From: Panopea generosa
Taxonomy: Eukaryota > Mollusca > Bivalvia > Adapedonta > Hiatellidae
DNA: 64,000 bases
Reading direction: 5' to 3'
NCBI GenBank assembly: GCA_029582155.1
Contig: CM055903.1
Coordinates: 41,461,353-41,525,352, forward strand
Of this stretch, positions 48,193 through 55,679 are shown piece after piece (position 1 is the stretch's first letter; every line of letters starts with the position of its first letter). The notes beneath the pieces were generated by a model, which saw only the letters and a program-made list of their open reading frames with translations, was not told the DNA's origin and made no database searches. The position numbers were made by a program, and so were the translations under genes.

Positions 48193-50318
48193 CGTACCTT
48201 TCTTTTCCTGTAGGGTCTGCATATGTGATCTTGTTCAAAGACAGCCACTTCCCACTTGCAACAGACTGTCAACGAAATTATAATCATAAACTGTTTTCAA
48301 CACATAACTAATATTGATAACAAATTTGAGTGTGTTTTTATACACATGTGGCATGAAAATAACCATCACATGGTATGGTCAGAGATGACTTGATGAAAGA
48401 TGACTGAAGGACAAGTTGTTAATCTATTGTTAAAAAAGTTCAAAGTAAAGTTATCTTACTATTAAACTTATGTTATAATGTACCAGAATCTGTAACCAAA
48501 CCTTATACACTTGCACTGTCAGCAGAAAAATACATAAATGTGTTTCAGGTCAGCCTTCCCAACCTTCTACACTTGCATCGTCGGCAGAAAAATACATAAA
48601 TGTGTTTCAGGTCAGCCTTCCCAACCTTCTGCACTTGCAACGCAGGCAGAAAAATACATAAATGTGTTTCAGGTCAGCCTACCCAACCTTCTAAACTTGC
48701 ATCGTCGACAGAAAAATACATAAATGTGTTTCAGGTCAGCCTTCCCAACCTTCTACACTTGCATCGTCGGCAGAAAAATACATAAATGTGTTTCAGGTCA
48801 GCCTTCCCAACCTTCTGCACTTGCATCGTCGGCAGAAAAATACATAAATGTGTTTCAGGTCAGCCTTCCCAACCTTCTACACTTGCATCGTCGGCAGAAA
48901 AATACATAAATGTGTTTCAGGTCAGCCTATCAAACCTTCTACACTTGCATCACCAGCAGAAAAAAACATAAATGTGTTTCAGGTCAGCCTACCCAACCTT
49001 CTGCAATTGCATTGCAGGCAGAAAAATACATTAATGTGTTTCAGGTCAGCCTACTCAACCTTCTACACTTGCATCGCCGGCAGAAAAATACATAAATGCA
49101 TTTCAGGTCAACCTACCCAACCTTCTACACTTGCATCGTCGGCAGAAAAATACATAAATGCGTTTCAGGTCAGCCTACCCAACTTTCTACACTTGCGTCG
49201 TCTGCAGAAAAATACATAAATGTGTTTCAGGTCGGCCTACCCAATCTTCTTCACTTGCATCGTTGGTAGAAAAATGCATAAATGTGTTTCAGGTCAGCAT
49301 ACCCAACTTTCTACACTTGCATCGCTGGCAGAAAAATACATAAATGTGTTTCAGGTCAGCCTACCCAACCTTCTACACTTGCATCGTCGGCAGAAAAATA
49401 CATAAATGTGTTTCAGGTCAGCCTACCCAACCTTCTAAACTTGCATCGTCGGCAGAAAAATACATAAATTTGTTTCAGGTCAGCCAACCCAACCTTCTAC
49501 ACTTGCATCATCGGCAGAAAAATACATAAATGTGTTTCCGGTTAGCCTATCCAACCTTCTACACTTGCATCGTCGGCAGAAAAATACATAAATGCATTTC
49601 AGGTCAGCCTACCCAACCTTCTACACTTGCATCGCTGGCAGAAAAATACATAAATGTGTTTCAGGTCAGCCTACCCAACCTTCTACACTTGCATCGCCGG
49701 CAGAAAAATACATAAATGTGTTTCAGGTCAGCCTACCCAACCTTCTACACTTGCATTGCCGGCAGAAAAATACATAAATGTGTTTCAGGTCAGCCTACCC
49801 AACCTTCTACACTTGCATCATCCGCAGACTTACCCAACCTCTAAAATAACCCACAAGCAGTCTCTGTATTGGGAAGTTAAAAGTAAAAGCAAATATGACC
49901 CCTACTCACACTTATTCAGATTTCTCAAGACCTCAGAACAAACTGAGTGGAACCATTGTCTATTCGCAAGTAATATAAAGTTTTCAAACTCGAATCTACG
50001 ACCTCAGCTGTGTGAGGCAAGTGATCTTGAAATACATCCTTACGCCGATTTATACCACCTTACGCCACCTTTCGCCTCCTTACTCTACCTTACTGTTTTT
50101 AGGCACACCGCTTGAAATGACGCCTTAATCCACTCGGCAACGGATCACCCAAACATAAATTTACATCATCATTAATCCGTACATATGGACCCTCTTTAAC
50201 GTGCCGTAAGTTTTAAACTGCAATGGGAGCATGACAATTAGATATATATGGGGATGCACTTTACCTCTTCTTTCAAAAATCGGCATTGCTGCTTCGGCTC
50301 TTCCGATTTCTGAGCCAT
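31966..50318 (-). CDS. NUDT5: NUDT5, ADP-sugar pyrophosphatase (ten coding exons, 212 aa)
   Basis: Splicing ten exons with consistent phases and GT-AG sites gives 212 residues plus stop; human NUDT5 has 219. The enzyme hydrolyses ADP-ribose and related ADP-sugars to AMP and a sugar phosphate. It works as a homodimer with Mg2+. The Nudix box spans residues 95-117: Gly95, Glu101, Arg109-Glu110, Glu113-Glu114 and Gly116 all fit G-x5-E-x7-REU-x-EE-x-GU. Trp25 (GKW) and Trp43 (TW) match human W28 and W46, which stack on the adenine. Glu164 in EGEF matches the human catalytic Glu166. The C-terminal [11 protein letters not shown] corresponds to LTVDARVYSYA. The ATG at 50318 has A at -3 and G at +4. 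Introns total about 17.7 kb and hold three large satellite arrays, nested hAT elements and many SINEs. The gene converges on YOD1. Confidence 0.95.
32061..33596. other. NUDT5: NUDT5 last intron
   Basis: 1536 nt. Contains a short SINE family A-like copy at 33362-33470 (TCCTGGGTTTGATCCTAGAC; CACCCAGTACTGATTC). Otherwise AT-rich. Confidence 0.6.
33362..33470 (+). mobile_element. SINE family A, truncated
   Basis: GGTGGCGGTGAGTTGAAAGC, B-box-like GGGTTTGATCCTAG and CAGTACTGATTCAACCCAAG. Confidence 0.6.
33597..33650 (-). CDS. NUDT5: NUDT5 exon 9
   Basis: 54 nt encoding [17 protein letters not shown] between split Glu164 and split Glu182. It aligns with human FVEVISLPKNDLLQRLD. Acceptor TTTTTTTGCAG, donor GTAACT. 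Confidence 0.93.
34749..34757 (-). CDS. NUDT5: NUDT5 exon 8: 9-nt microexon
   Basis: ATGAAGGAG between acceptor TGACCACTCAG and donor GTAAGAGT. In phase 1 it supplies Asp161 (completed), Glu162, Gly163 and the first base of catalytic Glu164. With it, the stretch from VSVE to EGEF is 24 residues, the same as human VTVT...GDGEF. Without it the protein stays in frame but lacks three residues right before the catalytic Glu. Confidence 0.75.
35134..38160. repeat. 72-bp satellite array, about 42 copies, in NUDT5 intron
   Basis: Monomer: GAAGAAAGCTCAGAGCTTAT, ATAAATCACTCTCAAGTCGT, TCTCCTGGTTAGAATCAGTA, CTGGGAGTTTGT (72 bp, with a 71-bp variant having GTTGTCTCC). Copies are mostly above 90% alike. 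The - strand is open in long stretches because 72 is divisible by 3. The monomer equals the 3' body of SINE family A, and a complete - strand family A head sits at the right edge (38135-38265). Confidence 0.97.
38090..38265 (-). mobile_element. SINE family A, seed copy at the edge of the 72-bp array
   Basis: Reading the - strand: head GGTGATGGTGTAGTGGATAG and GTGCTGGTCGCTCAC, B-box region, CTCAAAAACAAAACTCC, then AAGTACTGATTCTAACCAGG and the rest of one 72-bp monomer. It runs without a break into the array. Confidence 0.85.
38513..38715 (+). mobile_element. SINE family A, well-preserved copy
   Basis: Head GCGGTAGTCTAATGGATAGA, B box GCAGGTTCGATCCCCCAG, body ACTCAGTACTGGTTCTACCC then AGCTTTGAGCTTTCATCGCA, tail TAGTATAAACTAAATAAA. 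Good reference copy for the family. Confidence 0.88.
38885..38930 (-). CDS. NUDT5: NUDT5 exon 7
   Basis: 46 nt encoding [15 protein letters not shown] plus the first base of residue 161. It aligns with human INGDDAENARPKPKP. Acceptor CAATTGCAG, donor GTGTGT. The following 4127-nt intron contains the 72-bp array. Confidence 0.9.
39080..39258 (-). mobile_element. SINE family D
   Basis: GAATCTGGGTAGAACCTCCC, CACGAGTAACTGGCAAACTT and GGACTCAAACCTCAACCTCA (B-box region inverted); ends GGAGGACCCTTCTGG. Confidence 0.75.
39498..41151. mobile_element. hAT-type MITE (outer element of a nest)
   Basis: Ends TAGGGCTGTCA and, inverted, TAGGGCTGTCA, flanked by a perfect 8-bp duplication GTTAAATG (39490-39497 and 41152-41159), as hAT elements make. 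Subtracting the inner insertion leaves about 450 bp without coding capacity. Lies in NUDT5 intron 6. Confidence 0.88.
39590..40784. mobile_element. second CAGGGCT-ended element nested in the first
   Basis: Ends CAGGGCTCGAATTTAA and, inverted, CAGGGCTAGAATTTAA, flanked by TACATT (39584-39589 and 40785-40790). 1195 bp, no transposase frame. The ends look hAT-like, though only 6 bp of flanking duplication is visible instead of 8. The right end carries a GGCCAGT/ACTGGCC palindrome. Confidence 0.75.
41350..41540. repeat. dispersed repeat, copy 2 (pair with 1127)
   Basis: GGCCACCTTTGATAAATTGC, TTGTTTGCCACTATCGACTC, GTAATCAATCAGAGAACC and an A-run match 1127-1290. Confidence 0.6.
41722..41777 (-). 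CDS. NUDT5: NUDT5 exon 6
   Basis: 56 nt encoding [18 protein letters not shown] after split Gly127. It aligns with human VCMDPGLSNCTIHIVTVT. Acceptor GTAAAAAG, donor GTGGGAG, phase 0. Confidence 0.9.
41995..44965. repeat. 95-bp satellite array, about 31 copies, in NUDT5 intron 5
   Basis: Monomer: AAAGTGTCTTGCTCAAGGAC, ACCACACAACCGTGGTGAAA, GATCTAACCAACCTCGGAGT, CACCTGGGTAGGACCAGTAG, TAAGCATATACAGAT. An ATAATAGTG variant is 97 bp. The inverted monomer matches SINE family C from its B box through TTCTACCCAGG. Segments such as 42156-42430 recur at +382 bp unchanged. From 43830 on, a 249-bp higher-order unit includes captured flank sequence. Confidence 0.97.
44963..45040 (-). mobile_element. SINE family B fragment at array edge
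   Basis: GGTTAACCAGTATACAAGCA and GACTGAGCTAACTGGGCCTG match the B family body and tRNA-like head with most of the middle deleted. It marks the right edge of the 95-bp array. Confidence 0.7.
45105..45326. repeat. NUDT5: 74-bp tandem triplication spanning the NUDT5 exon 5 donor
   Basis: TGAAATCTAC recurs at 45111, 45185 and 45259, an exact 74-bp period. Each unit contains (on the - strand) ACATCTCCAG followed by GTAAGAGCTTGGGTGAAG, i.e. the last bases of exon 5 and its donor. The copy at 45305 is used by the gene model; the other two are spare donors at about 45157 and 45231. Confidence 0.93.
45307..45402 (-). CDS. NUDT5: NUDT5 exon 5 (Nudix box)
   Basis: 96 nt carrying the catalytic Nudix helix, residues 96-126, including [17 protein letters not shown]. 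It binds Mg2+ through Glu110, Glu113 and Glu114. Acceptor GTACTAG, donor GTAAGAG (45305-45306). The donor end of this exon and its adjoining intron are tandemly triplicated (see 45105-45326). Confidence 0.96.
45853..46031. mobile_element. MITE with ACAGGTTTGACTGTA ends, copy 2 (NUDT5 intron 4)
   Basis: Left TAGTTAAACCTGTCTTCAGC and right CACTTACACAGGTTTGACTG then TA. About 179 bp. The internal phrase AAGACAAGTGGTTG recurs. Confidence 0.72.
46180..46287 (-). CDS. NUDT5: NUDT5 exon 4
   Basis: 108 nt. It encodes [20 protein letters not shown], then [15 protein letters not shown], ending in split Gly95, the first residue of the Nudix box. It aligns with human [20 protein letters not shown] and QFRPPM. 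Acceptor CATTTCAG, donor GTATTT. Confidence 0.95.
46330..46545 (-). mobile_element. SINE family C (NUDT5 intron 3)
   Basis: TGTGAAACAAGTTTTTGCAA, GTCTTCCTGGGTAGAGCTGG and AAGTGTCTTGCTCAAG, then the inverted head with GGAGGATCAAACC. The AAGTGTCTTxCT phrase is locally doubled (46416 and 46434). Confidence 0.75.
46670..46790 (+). mobile_element. SINE tRNA-like head fragment
   Basis: CCCTGTCCCAGTGGTTAAGG and CATGGGTTCGAGCCCAGCTT; similar to 16790-16900. Confidence 0.5.
47030..47082 (-). CDS. NUDT5: NUDT5 exon 3
   Basis: 53 nt encoding [17 protein letters not shown] between split Arg41 and Ala59. It aligns with human TWESVKRTTRKEQTAD. Acceptor GCTTCACAG, donor GTATGT. Confidence 0.93.
47133..47260. 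mobile_element. MITE with ACAGGTTTGACTGTA ends, copy 3 (NUDT5 intron 2)
   Basis: AATCAAACCTGTGTAAGCAG at the left and AAGCAACCTGTCATAAAAGG at the right; the right end is degraded. Confidence 0.6.
47925..48030 (+). mobile_element. degenerate tRNA-like SINE head
   Basis: TATTAGCCGAGACTGTAGTG and GGGGTTGCAGATTTAATTCC resemble A and B boxes; weak. Confidence 0.35.
48163..48195 (+). repeat. (CAA)n microsatellite
   Basis: About eleven CAA units, a few bases outside the NUDT5 exon 2 donor. Confidence 0.95.
48198..48265 (-). CDS. NUDT5: NUDT5 exon 2
   Basis: 68 nt encoding [20 protein letters not shown] and then KE, with Arg41 split (phase 2). It aligns with human [20 protein letters not shown]. 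Acceptor GTTGACAG, donor GTACGT. A CAA repeat lies directly inside the downstream intron. Confidence 0.92.
48493..49832. repeat. 62-bp satellite array, about 21 copies, in NUDT5 intron 1
   Basis: Monomer: CACTTGCATCGTCGGCAGAA, AAATACATAAATGTGTTTCA, GGTCAGCCTACCCAACCTTC, TA (62 bp). Copies are about 90% or more alike. A - strand SINE family D copy abuts on the right, and its body resembles the monomer. Confidence 0.97.
49885..50145 (-). mobile_element. SINE family D next to the 62-bp array
   Basis: AACTGAGTGGAACCATTGTC, TCGCAAGTAATATAAAGTTT, TCGAATCTACGACCTCAGC and CCACTCGGCAACGGATCACC match the inverted D family. A TTACGCC-type insertion (50038-50095) lies in the head. Confidence 0.7.
50265..50318 (-). 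CDS. NUDT5: NUDT5 exon 1
   Basis: 54 nt encoding [18 protein letters not shown]. Donor GTAAAG, phase 0. The start context is AAAAATGGCT. Intron 1 (1999 nt) contains the 62-bp array and a SINE. Confidence 0.85.
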
Positions 50319-50319
50319 T

Positions 50320-51045
50320 TTTGGTTCTGTTTCTAAATTAACCCGTTCCAAAAAAATAATGCCCGGGTGTCAAAAGGGAACTATATACGTTGAAGTAATA
50401 CTATGCAAAAAGTTAGTATTTGCCAAAACCTGTGAACAGATAAAATGTCCTTTTAAAATAGTAACCCTACTGCGCCAATTTTCCTTTTTTTTTGTCAACA
50501 ACGTGCCGGTGTTACGTAGAAAAATCAAATTTTGTAATAATTACACTCAGTCACTGATTTCTGAAGCAATTTAATTTTTTAAAAAATAATTTACTAATGG
50601 AAAACAAAACATGGACAGTGCTTACAGGAAGAACACATAGATGTATTTAGTAATAGTATCGAGAAATAAAGAGTTATATAAGTCCTATTATTAGAGACAA
50701 AAATATAAGTATCTTTTATCATCCTATCTACAGGCAAAGGGAAATAACTCTTTATATTGTACATTTTAAGTAATGTTTGAGTTATTTTTCTTATTATGAC
50801 ACTCAGTTCTGTGTTCATATTATTATTGTTCCTTTTGGATTTTTTTCTTCATTTGAACAATATGCACTACAGTTCTGATCTAGGCCTATACAAAGAAACA
50901 GCAGTCTCCATATCTAGAAAGTCCTTAATAAGGTTAAAATCTATTTTATGAACGAATATCTCAAATCCTTGAACATTCTTTGCTTCGAGCAGTGACTTAC
51001 TTATCAGAGACATATACACTGTAAAACAGAATTATTAAAGGCTGA
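50320..51045. other. upstream flank of NUDT5
   Basis: AT-rich. No TATA box, CpG island or divergent gene start recognised. Confidence 0.45.
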
Positions 51046-51049
51046 ATAC

Positions 51050-51200
51050 TACAGGCGCCACCCGAAAGTTCGACTGTGAATGTTGAATTGATATAAACCT
51101 GCCAGTTTTCTCTGTAATTTAAGTCCACTTTGACACTAAAGGCTCGAACCCATGGTGTCTTTGGTGAAAAATCAGTGATACTGGCGGCGGAGGACCCCGA
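51050..51200 (-). mobile_element. degenerate SINE family D
   Basis: AAACCTGCCAGTTTTCTCTG, GGCTCGAACCCATGGTGTC and GGCGGCGGAGGACCCC follow the order of an inverted D copy. Confidence 0.5.
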
Positions 51201-51564
51201 TTACATTTTATACCAAATGATTGTCAAGTATTGTTAAATGCATCCTTACAAGCTATTTATGCAAGCTCCCGTTATTACTGGATCTGACAAGGTTTTCAAA
51301 TATCGACTGCTTTCCGTTTCTTAAAAATCTTAAATGTATAACACCTATTTTTTTCTGATAAGTTTTGCTAATTTGGCATTTTGACACTGCCTTGGAACAG
51401 GTCAGACAGTTTTAGTTTAGGCTATATTTAAAGAATAGCAAAGTTAACGGGGAAAACACATCTCGGAACATTCAGTTCAGTTTCTTCAGGGTTAACTTTT
51501 TTATTTTTGTTTTACAATCAAACGCAACTGACATATCCTTCATGGGACTTTAAACATTATTTAG

Positions 51565-51868
51565 TAGCACGAGCCGGGCCCGATTAGATCAGGCGTAAGC
51601 GCGTCTATCAATCTTGAGTTGGAATCCTCGCTCAGCCACAGTGTTCGTGAGGTTTGATATACGACATTGCGCCTCATTATCATTCGTCTCTCACCGTTGG
51701 TTCAAGTGGGAAAGTTATCAGTTACTTGCAGATATGGCCGGGGCGTGCTCAAGTACTGGTTAACCTTCTAGGATCCCAGAAAACAGTGGTTATGTAAACT
51801 GATCGTCTGTTAGCCCTCGACAGCATAGAAATGACGCTAATCGATCAATCAATAGTAGCACGACGTAC
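51565..51868 (+). mobile_element. SINE family B
   Basis: Head GAGCCGGGCCCGATTAGATC, body TTCAAGTGGGAAAGTTATCA then GTTACTTGCAGA and TACTGGTTAACC, tail AATCGATCAATCAATAG. Only clear + strand copy here. Confidence 0.85.
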
Positions 51869-52084
51869 GACTGATTATTGAATCCATATATTTAGATGTT
51901 CCAGGCCTGAATTATTCAAACATTTCTGTTTGGCATTTTACTAATAGGAATGAATATACAATGTACGTCGGCATTTCTAACTTTAATTTTCAGGGCAGCC
52001 TTTTAAGTGTTAGTTATAGCTGTTCGGATAAGACAACACAGATACAGTCGAATCTTTGATTTATACTAATCAATTTTAACTCAG

Positions 52085-52245
52085 CTGGAAAGTAAGCTGA
52101 AAACTTTTGTAAATGATTTTCCGAGTCCGTTTTCTGTGTAGAATCAGTACTGCGGTTGTTTTTGAGGGGATATCATGTCGAGCCTGGGATCGAACCTTCG
52201 ATCTCTGGCGTGAGCGACCAACACAATGTCCATTACATCATCAAT
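52085..52245 (-). mobile_element. SINE family A
   Basis: TGTGTAGAATCAGTACTGCG, TTTTTGAGGGGATATCATG, GGGATCGAACCTTCGATCTC and GTGAGCGACCAACAC match an inverted A copy. It abuts a C fragment head to head. Confidence 0.75.
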
Positions 52246-52320
52246 GTAATCGATCCTCCGCCATGGCTATATGATGTGTCCTTAAACAAGACACGTCACA
52301 TATGATTCAGTCTCGACATA
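52246..52320 (+). mobile_element. SINE family C fragment
   Basis: GATCCTCCGCCATGGCTATA then GTGTCCTTAAACAAGACAC and CACATATGATT: the C family from its B box onward. Confidence 0.7.
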
Positions 52321-52849
52321 TATTTCTAATTTCTAGCGGATGCGATGTTTAATGATAAAGTTAACGCCGATATTCTTGAAACAGTCTGACCAAAATGCAT
52401 AATTGCCTCTGGCAAGAAAAGTATTTTAAAAATGTTGCCCAGTTTTCGTACTCCTGAGGGAAAGATCTCTGCCTTCCAGGGTGGGTATTTTGTCAATGCC
52501 TTATTTAAAAATCCCTCTACCACAAAAAAAATGATGTAATTCCAGGAGTATTTTGTTAACCGGCCATCTGTTCCTGTAGCAGACACAATTATAGTCGATG
52601 TCACATGATTAGCAAAATCATTTTATAAGGGACATTTGATGTGTAATTGACTACATTCTGTTTTGTTTAATTAAAGCTGATTGACACAAAATTGATACAA
52701 GCAGACCAAGAGGAAATCCTCGCAAGACCCGGATAAGGGGACAGTAATTACCCTATGAACGATATTTACCAGCAATGATGCCCAAACTCTGATGTAGTAG
52801 TAAAAGTATAGGTGCTGGTATTGTGATATATTGTACGTGGTGGTATATA

Positions 52850-53000
52850 TAGTAGGAGCATCAGCAGAGATGGTAGTGGTAATGTTGATAGTGGTGGTAG
52901 TAGTAGTACAATCAGTAGAGTAATAGTAATAGTAGTAGTAGTAGTAGTAGTAATAGTAATAGTAGCAGTAGCAGTAGAATCAGTAGTAGTAGTAGTAGTT

Positions 53001-53064
<64 letters not shown>

Positions 53065-53157
53065 CAGCAGCAGTAGCAGTAGCAGTAGAATCAGTAGCAG
53101 TAGCAGTAGTAGTAATAGTAGTAGTAGTAGTAGAAGTAGTAGAAGGAGTAGTAGAAT

Positions 53158-53196
<39 letters not shown>

Positions 53197-53225
53197 TAGT
53201 AGTAGTAATAGTAGTAGTAGTGTTT
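52850..53225. repeat. (GTA)n/(GCA)n trinucleotide tract
   Basis: About 370 bp of GTA with interspersed GCA, GAA and ATA units. On the - strand it reads as poly-Leu, which is an artefact of the repeat. Confidence 0.96.
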
Positions 53226-54675
53226 TATAAGTAGTAGCACAGCGATGGCGGCGGTGGTGATTGTTGTCGTAATAGTAGAAGAAGCAGTAGCAGTAACAGT
53301 TTCTGCAATAACTGCTACAACAACAGCAGTAGCGAAAGCAGAAACATACTGAAGTTGTTTTATGAATGCGTGTGCAATAAAGCCGAAAATACAAATGATC
53401 ATTTCTTGACTCTCTCCATAGATAGAATTCTTGATAAGATGGCGTCTCATTGCATAAAAACAATATTACAAACTAGGTATATATTTTTTTATTTATTTTA
53501 GTTCTTTTTATACTTTTTTATAAATAATTATATCTGTAGCTAGCTTTATCACATCCGATATTTATAAAAAATAAATCAACATAGCCGAAACAAGTTTTTC
53601 ATTTAAAACAAATGTTTGACCACATCCATACATCACGGTTTCCAAATTGAACTTTAATTTTAAATACAAAAACAGCTTTGACCACAAATGCAGTAATTAA
53701 CGACGAAAGTGAAAGATACAATTTCGAAGCGAGGCATCAACTATTTTAGAAAAATAACACTAAATGTTAAAGAATAATGTGGGCGGTGTTTGCTGGAAGG
53801 GCATTCACAAAACCAAATGGTCGGTTTGTCACGGCATCTGTGACAAATGCTTAATATTAAAACAATTCCACAAAATTTGAATGTCAAACCCGTTTTCGCG
53901 TAAACTATCTGTCTAGTTAATTCATCAAATCGCCGTAAGCAAGAAAACAGGCGACCCGAGTTCGTAAATACGAGATGACGGATCTCCCAAGAGACCCGGC
54001 TTTTAGTATTTCAAACATAAGACTTGGCTGCGCGACTTTCACACACCGTCTATGCCTATATAACGGCGACATATCTTGAAAGTTTCTTTTAAATTTAAAG
54101 TTTAATTTATCAATTTATATTTAAAGTGTCCATACATACTGGTACAGATTTTTTAAGATAACGTTAGAATAATTTTATACTGCGATTATTTCCCTTTGAC
54201 CTTAATTGTAAGATTATTTTAGCTGCCGGAGCTTCGAGTATTTTAACTGCATTCAATGTAGATTCATATTTTGTTTTCGATTCTGGTCGTTTTTAAGTTC
54301 AACAAAAAACTACATTGTATATCTTTTTGTACGGGATTTATAGTTTAATCAAGCAAATGTTAACGTCCGTATTTACCTTGATGGAATATTTAAAAAGTAT
54401 TTAAAAGTGTTATATTACGGGTAAACTAATTATTTATGAACTTAGCGTGGTATGGTAAGGATTGTGCTGTGCTGCTTGCAATCAGATAAGATAGCTCTAT
54501 CAACAAAACACCAGAGCTGCGTACGTGCCCTTGGTACGAACCTCGACCCGGCTGCATATTTTTGTGACACTGGTCTGTTCATATCAAGTATAGTTTCGTG
54601 TATGATGTATAAATTGAAGATTTATATATAACGTTCTTGCACCCCCCACTACCCAACGCCCCTAAAAGAACAACA
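53226..54675. other. no gene recognised
   Basis: Includes a tRNA-like remnant near 54460-54565 (inverted B box GGTACGAACCTCGACCC). Otherwise nothing supportable. Confidence 0.4.
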
Positions 54676-54679
54676 ACGC

Positions 54680-54741
54680 CCCTAAAAGAAGAAGAAGAAC
54701 AACAACAACAACAGCAACAGCAACAGCAACAGCAGCAGCAG

Positions 54742-54782
<41 letters not shown>

Positions 54783-54815
54783 ACTACAATAACAACTACA
54801 ACAACAACAAATATA
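54680..54815. repeat. (AAC)n/(CAG)n trinucleotide tract
   Basis: AGAAGA, then CAACAACAGCAACAGCAG and back to CAACAACTACAA units. Confidence 0.95.
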
Positions 54816-55675
54816 AATGCATGAATGTTTTGATTTTATATCAATCTCTATTTAAAAAAATGCTTATAAAAATAAGGTTTTATTTGTAGAGCAATATTAT
54901 GTTTAACAATTGCCTAATTAAAAACATTTATTATATCTTTTAAAAAAATCAAATCAATGGACGTATCACAGATTTGTTCAAGTACATATGAAACTGTAGC
55001 AAATGAACCGTTACGTATCCATATGGTCATAAACAGTTATTTTGTAAGATCCCATACGATTTATAAAACAGGTCATTAACTCACCACCCCTCCGTTTATG
55101 GGGAACGGAATTGTTGCATGCATCTTCCGGTTGAAGTACTATTTACTTAAATCACGTTTTATGGACTCCGTGACAGTTTAGTATGTTGTATTCATGTTAT
55201 TGGTTCTCTATCAAATTATCTAAAAGCATGTCACCGACGGGTCCATTATATAAATTCACTTTTTATTGACAAAACCTGTCAGCGTGTAATGAAAAACTAA
55301 CATTGGGTGTCTTCACGAATTCACAGTTTAATTAATTGGATAGCACCTCGTCATTAATGACAAAGGTTAGTGGCGGTGCCAAGTTATATTGGTAATTGTT
55401 CTAAGAGTGTTTTTTTCTCTCCTCGTGTATTAAAAACCAAGTTTCGTCGCTAATTGCATGTAATAAAACCACTCTCGGTGGCCCGGATGTTTTTTTCTTT
55501 ATATGTGCGTACTTGTTGTCTTGATTTTGATACATTTGCCGAAAAAAAGAAATTGACAGTTCATACTTTATATATTATATTCAACTTTTATATACGTACA
55601 AACTATGCACATGGACATGTTCTACATATTTATACAAACATGTTTACAACAGAAGTGTCCATTTAGTTTTACCTT
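54816..55675. other. no gene recognised
   Basis: AT-rich sequence without a supportable feature. Confidence 0.4.
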
Positions 55676-55679
55676 GTTT

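Noticed and set aside
47711-48283. A 190-codon + strand frame
   Set aside because: Overlaps NUDT5 exon 2 on the opposite strand, a SINE head and a CAA microsatellite; no family resemblance.
48538-50115. Many ~61-153 codon overlapping frames at 62-bp steps
   Set aside because: Shadow reading of the 62-bp array.
52326-52604. A 92-codon - strand frame with a non-repetitive sequence
   Set aside because: No recognisable family, no splice partners and no start context; composition similar to the flanking non-coding DNA.
52912-53463. Poly-leucine open frame
   Set aside because: Translation of the (GTA)n microsatellite on the - strand.
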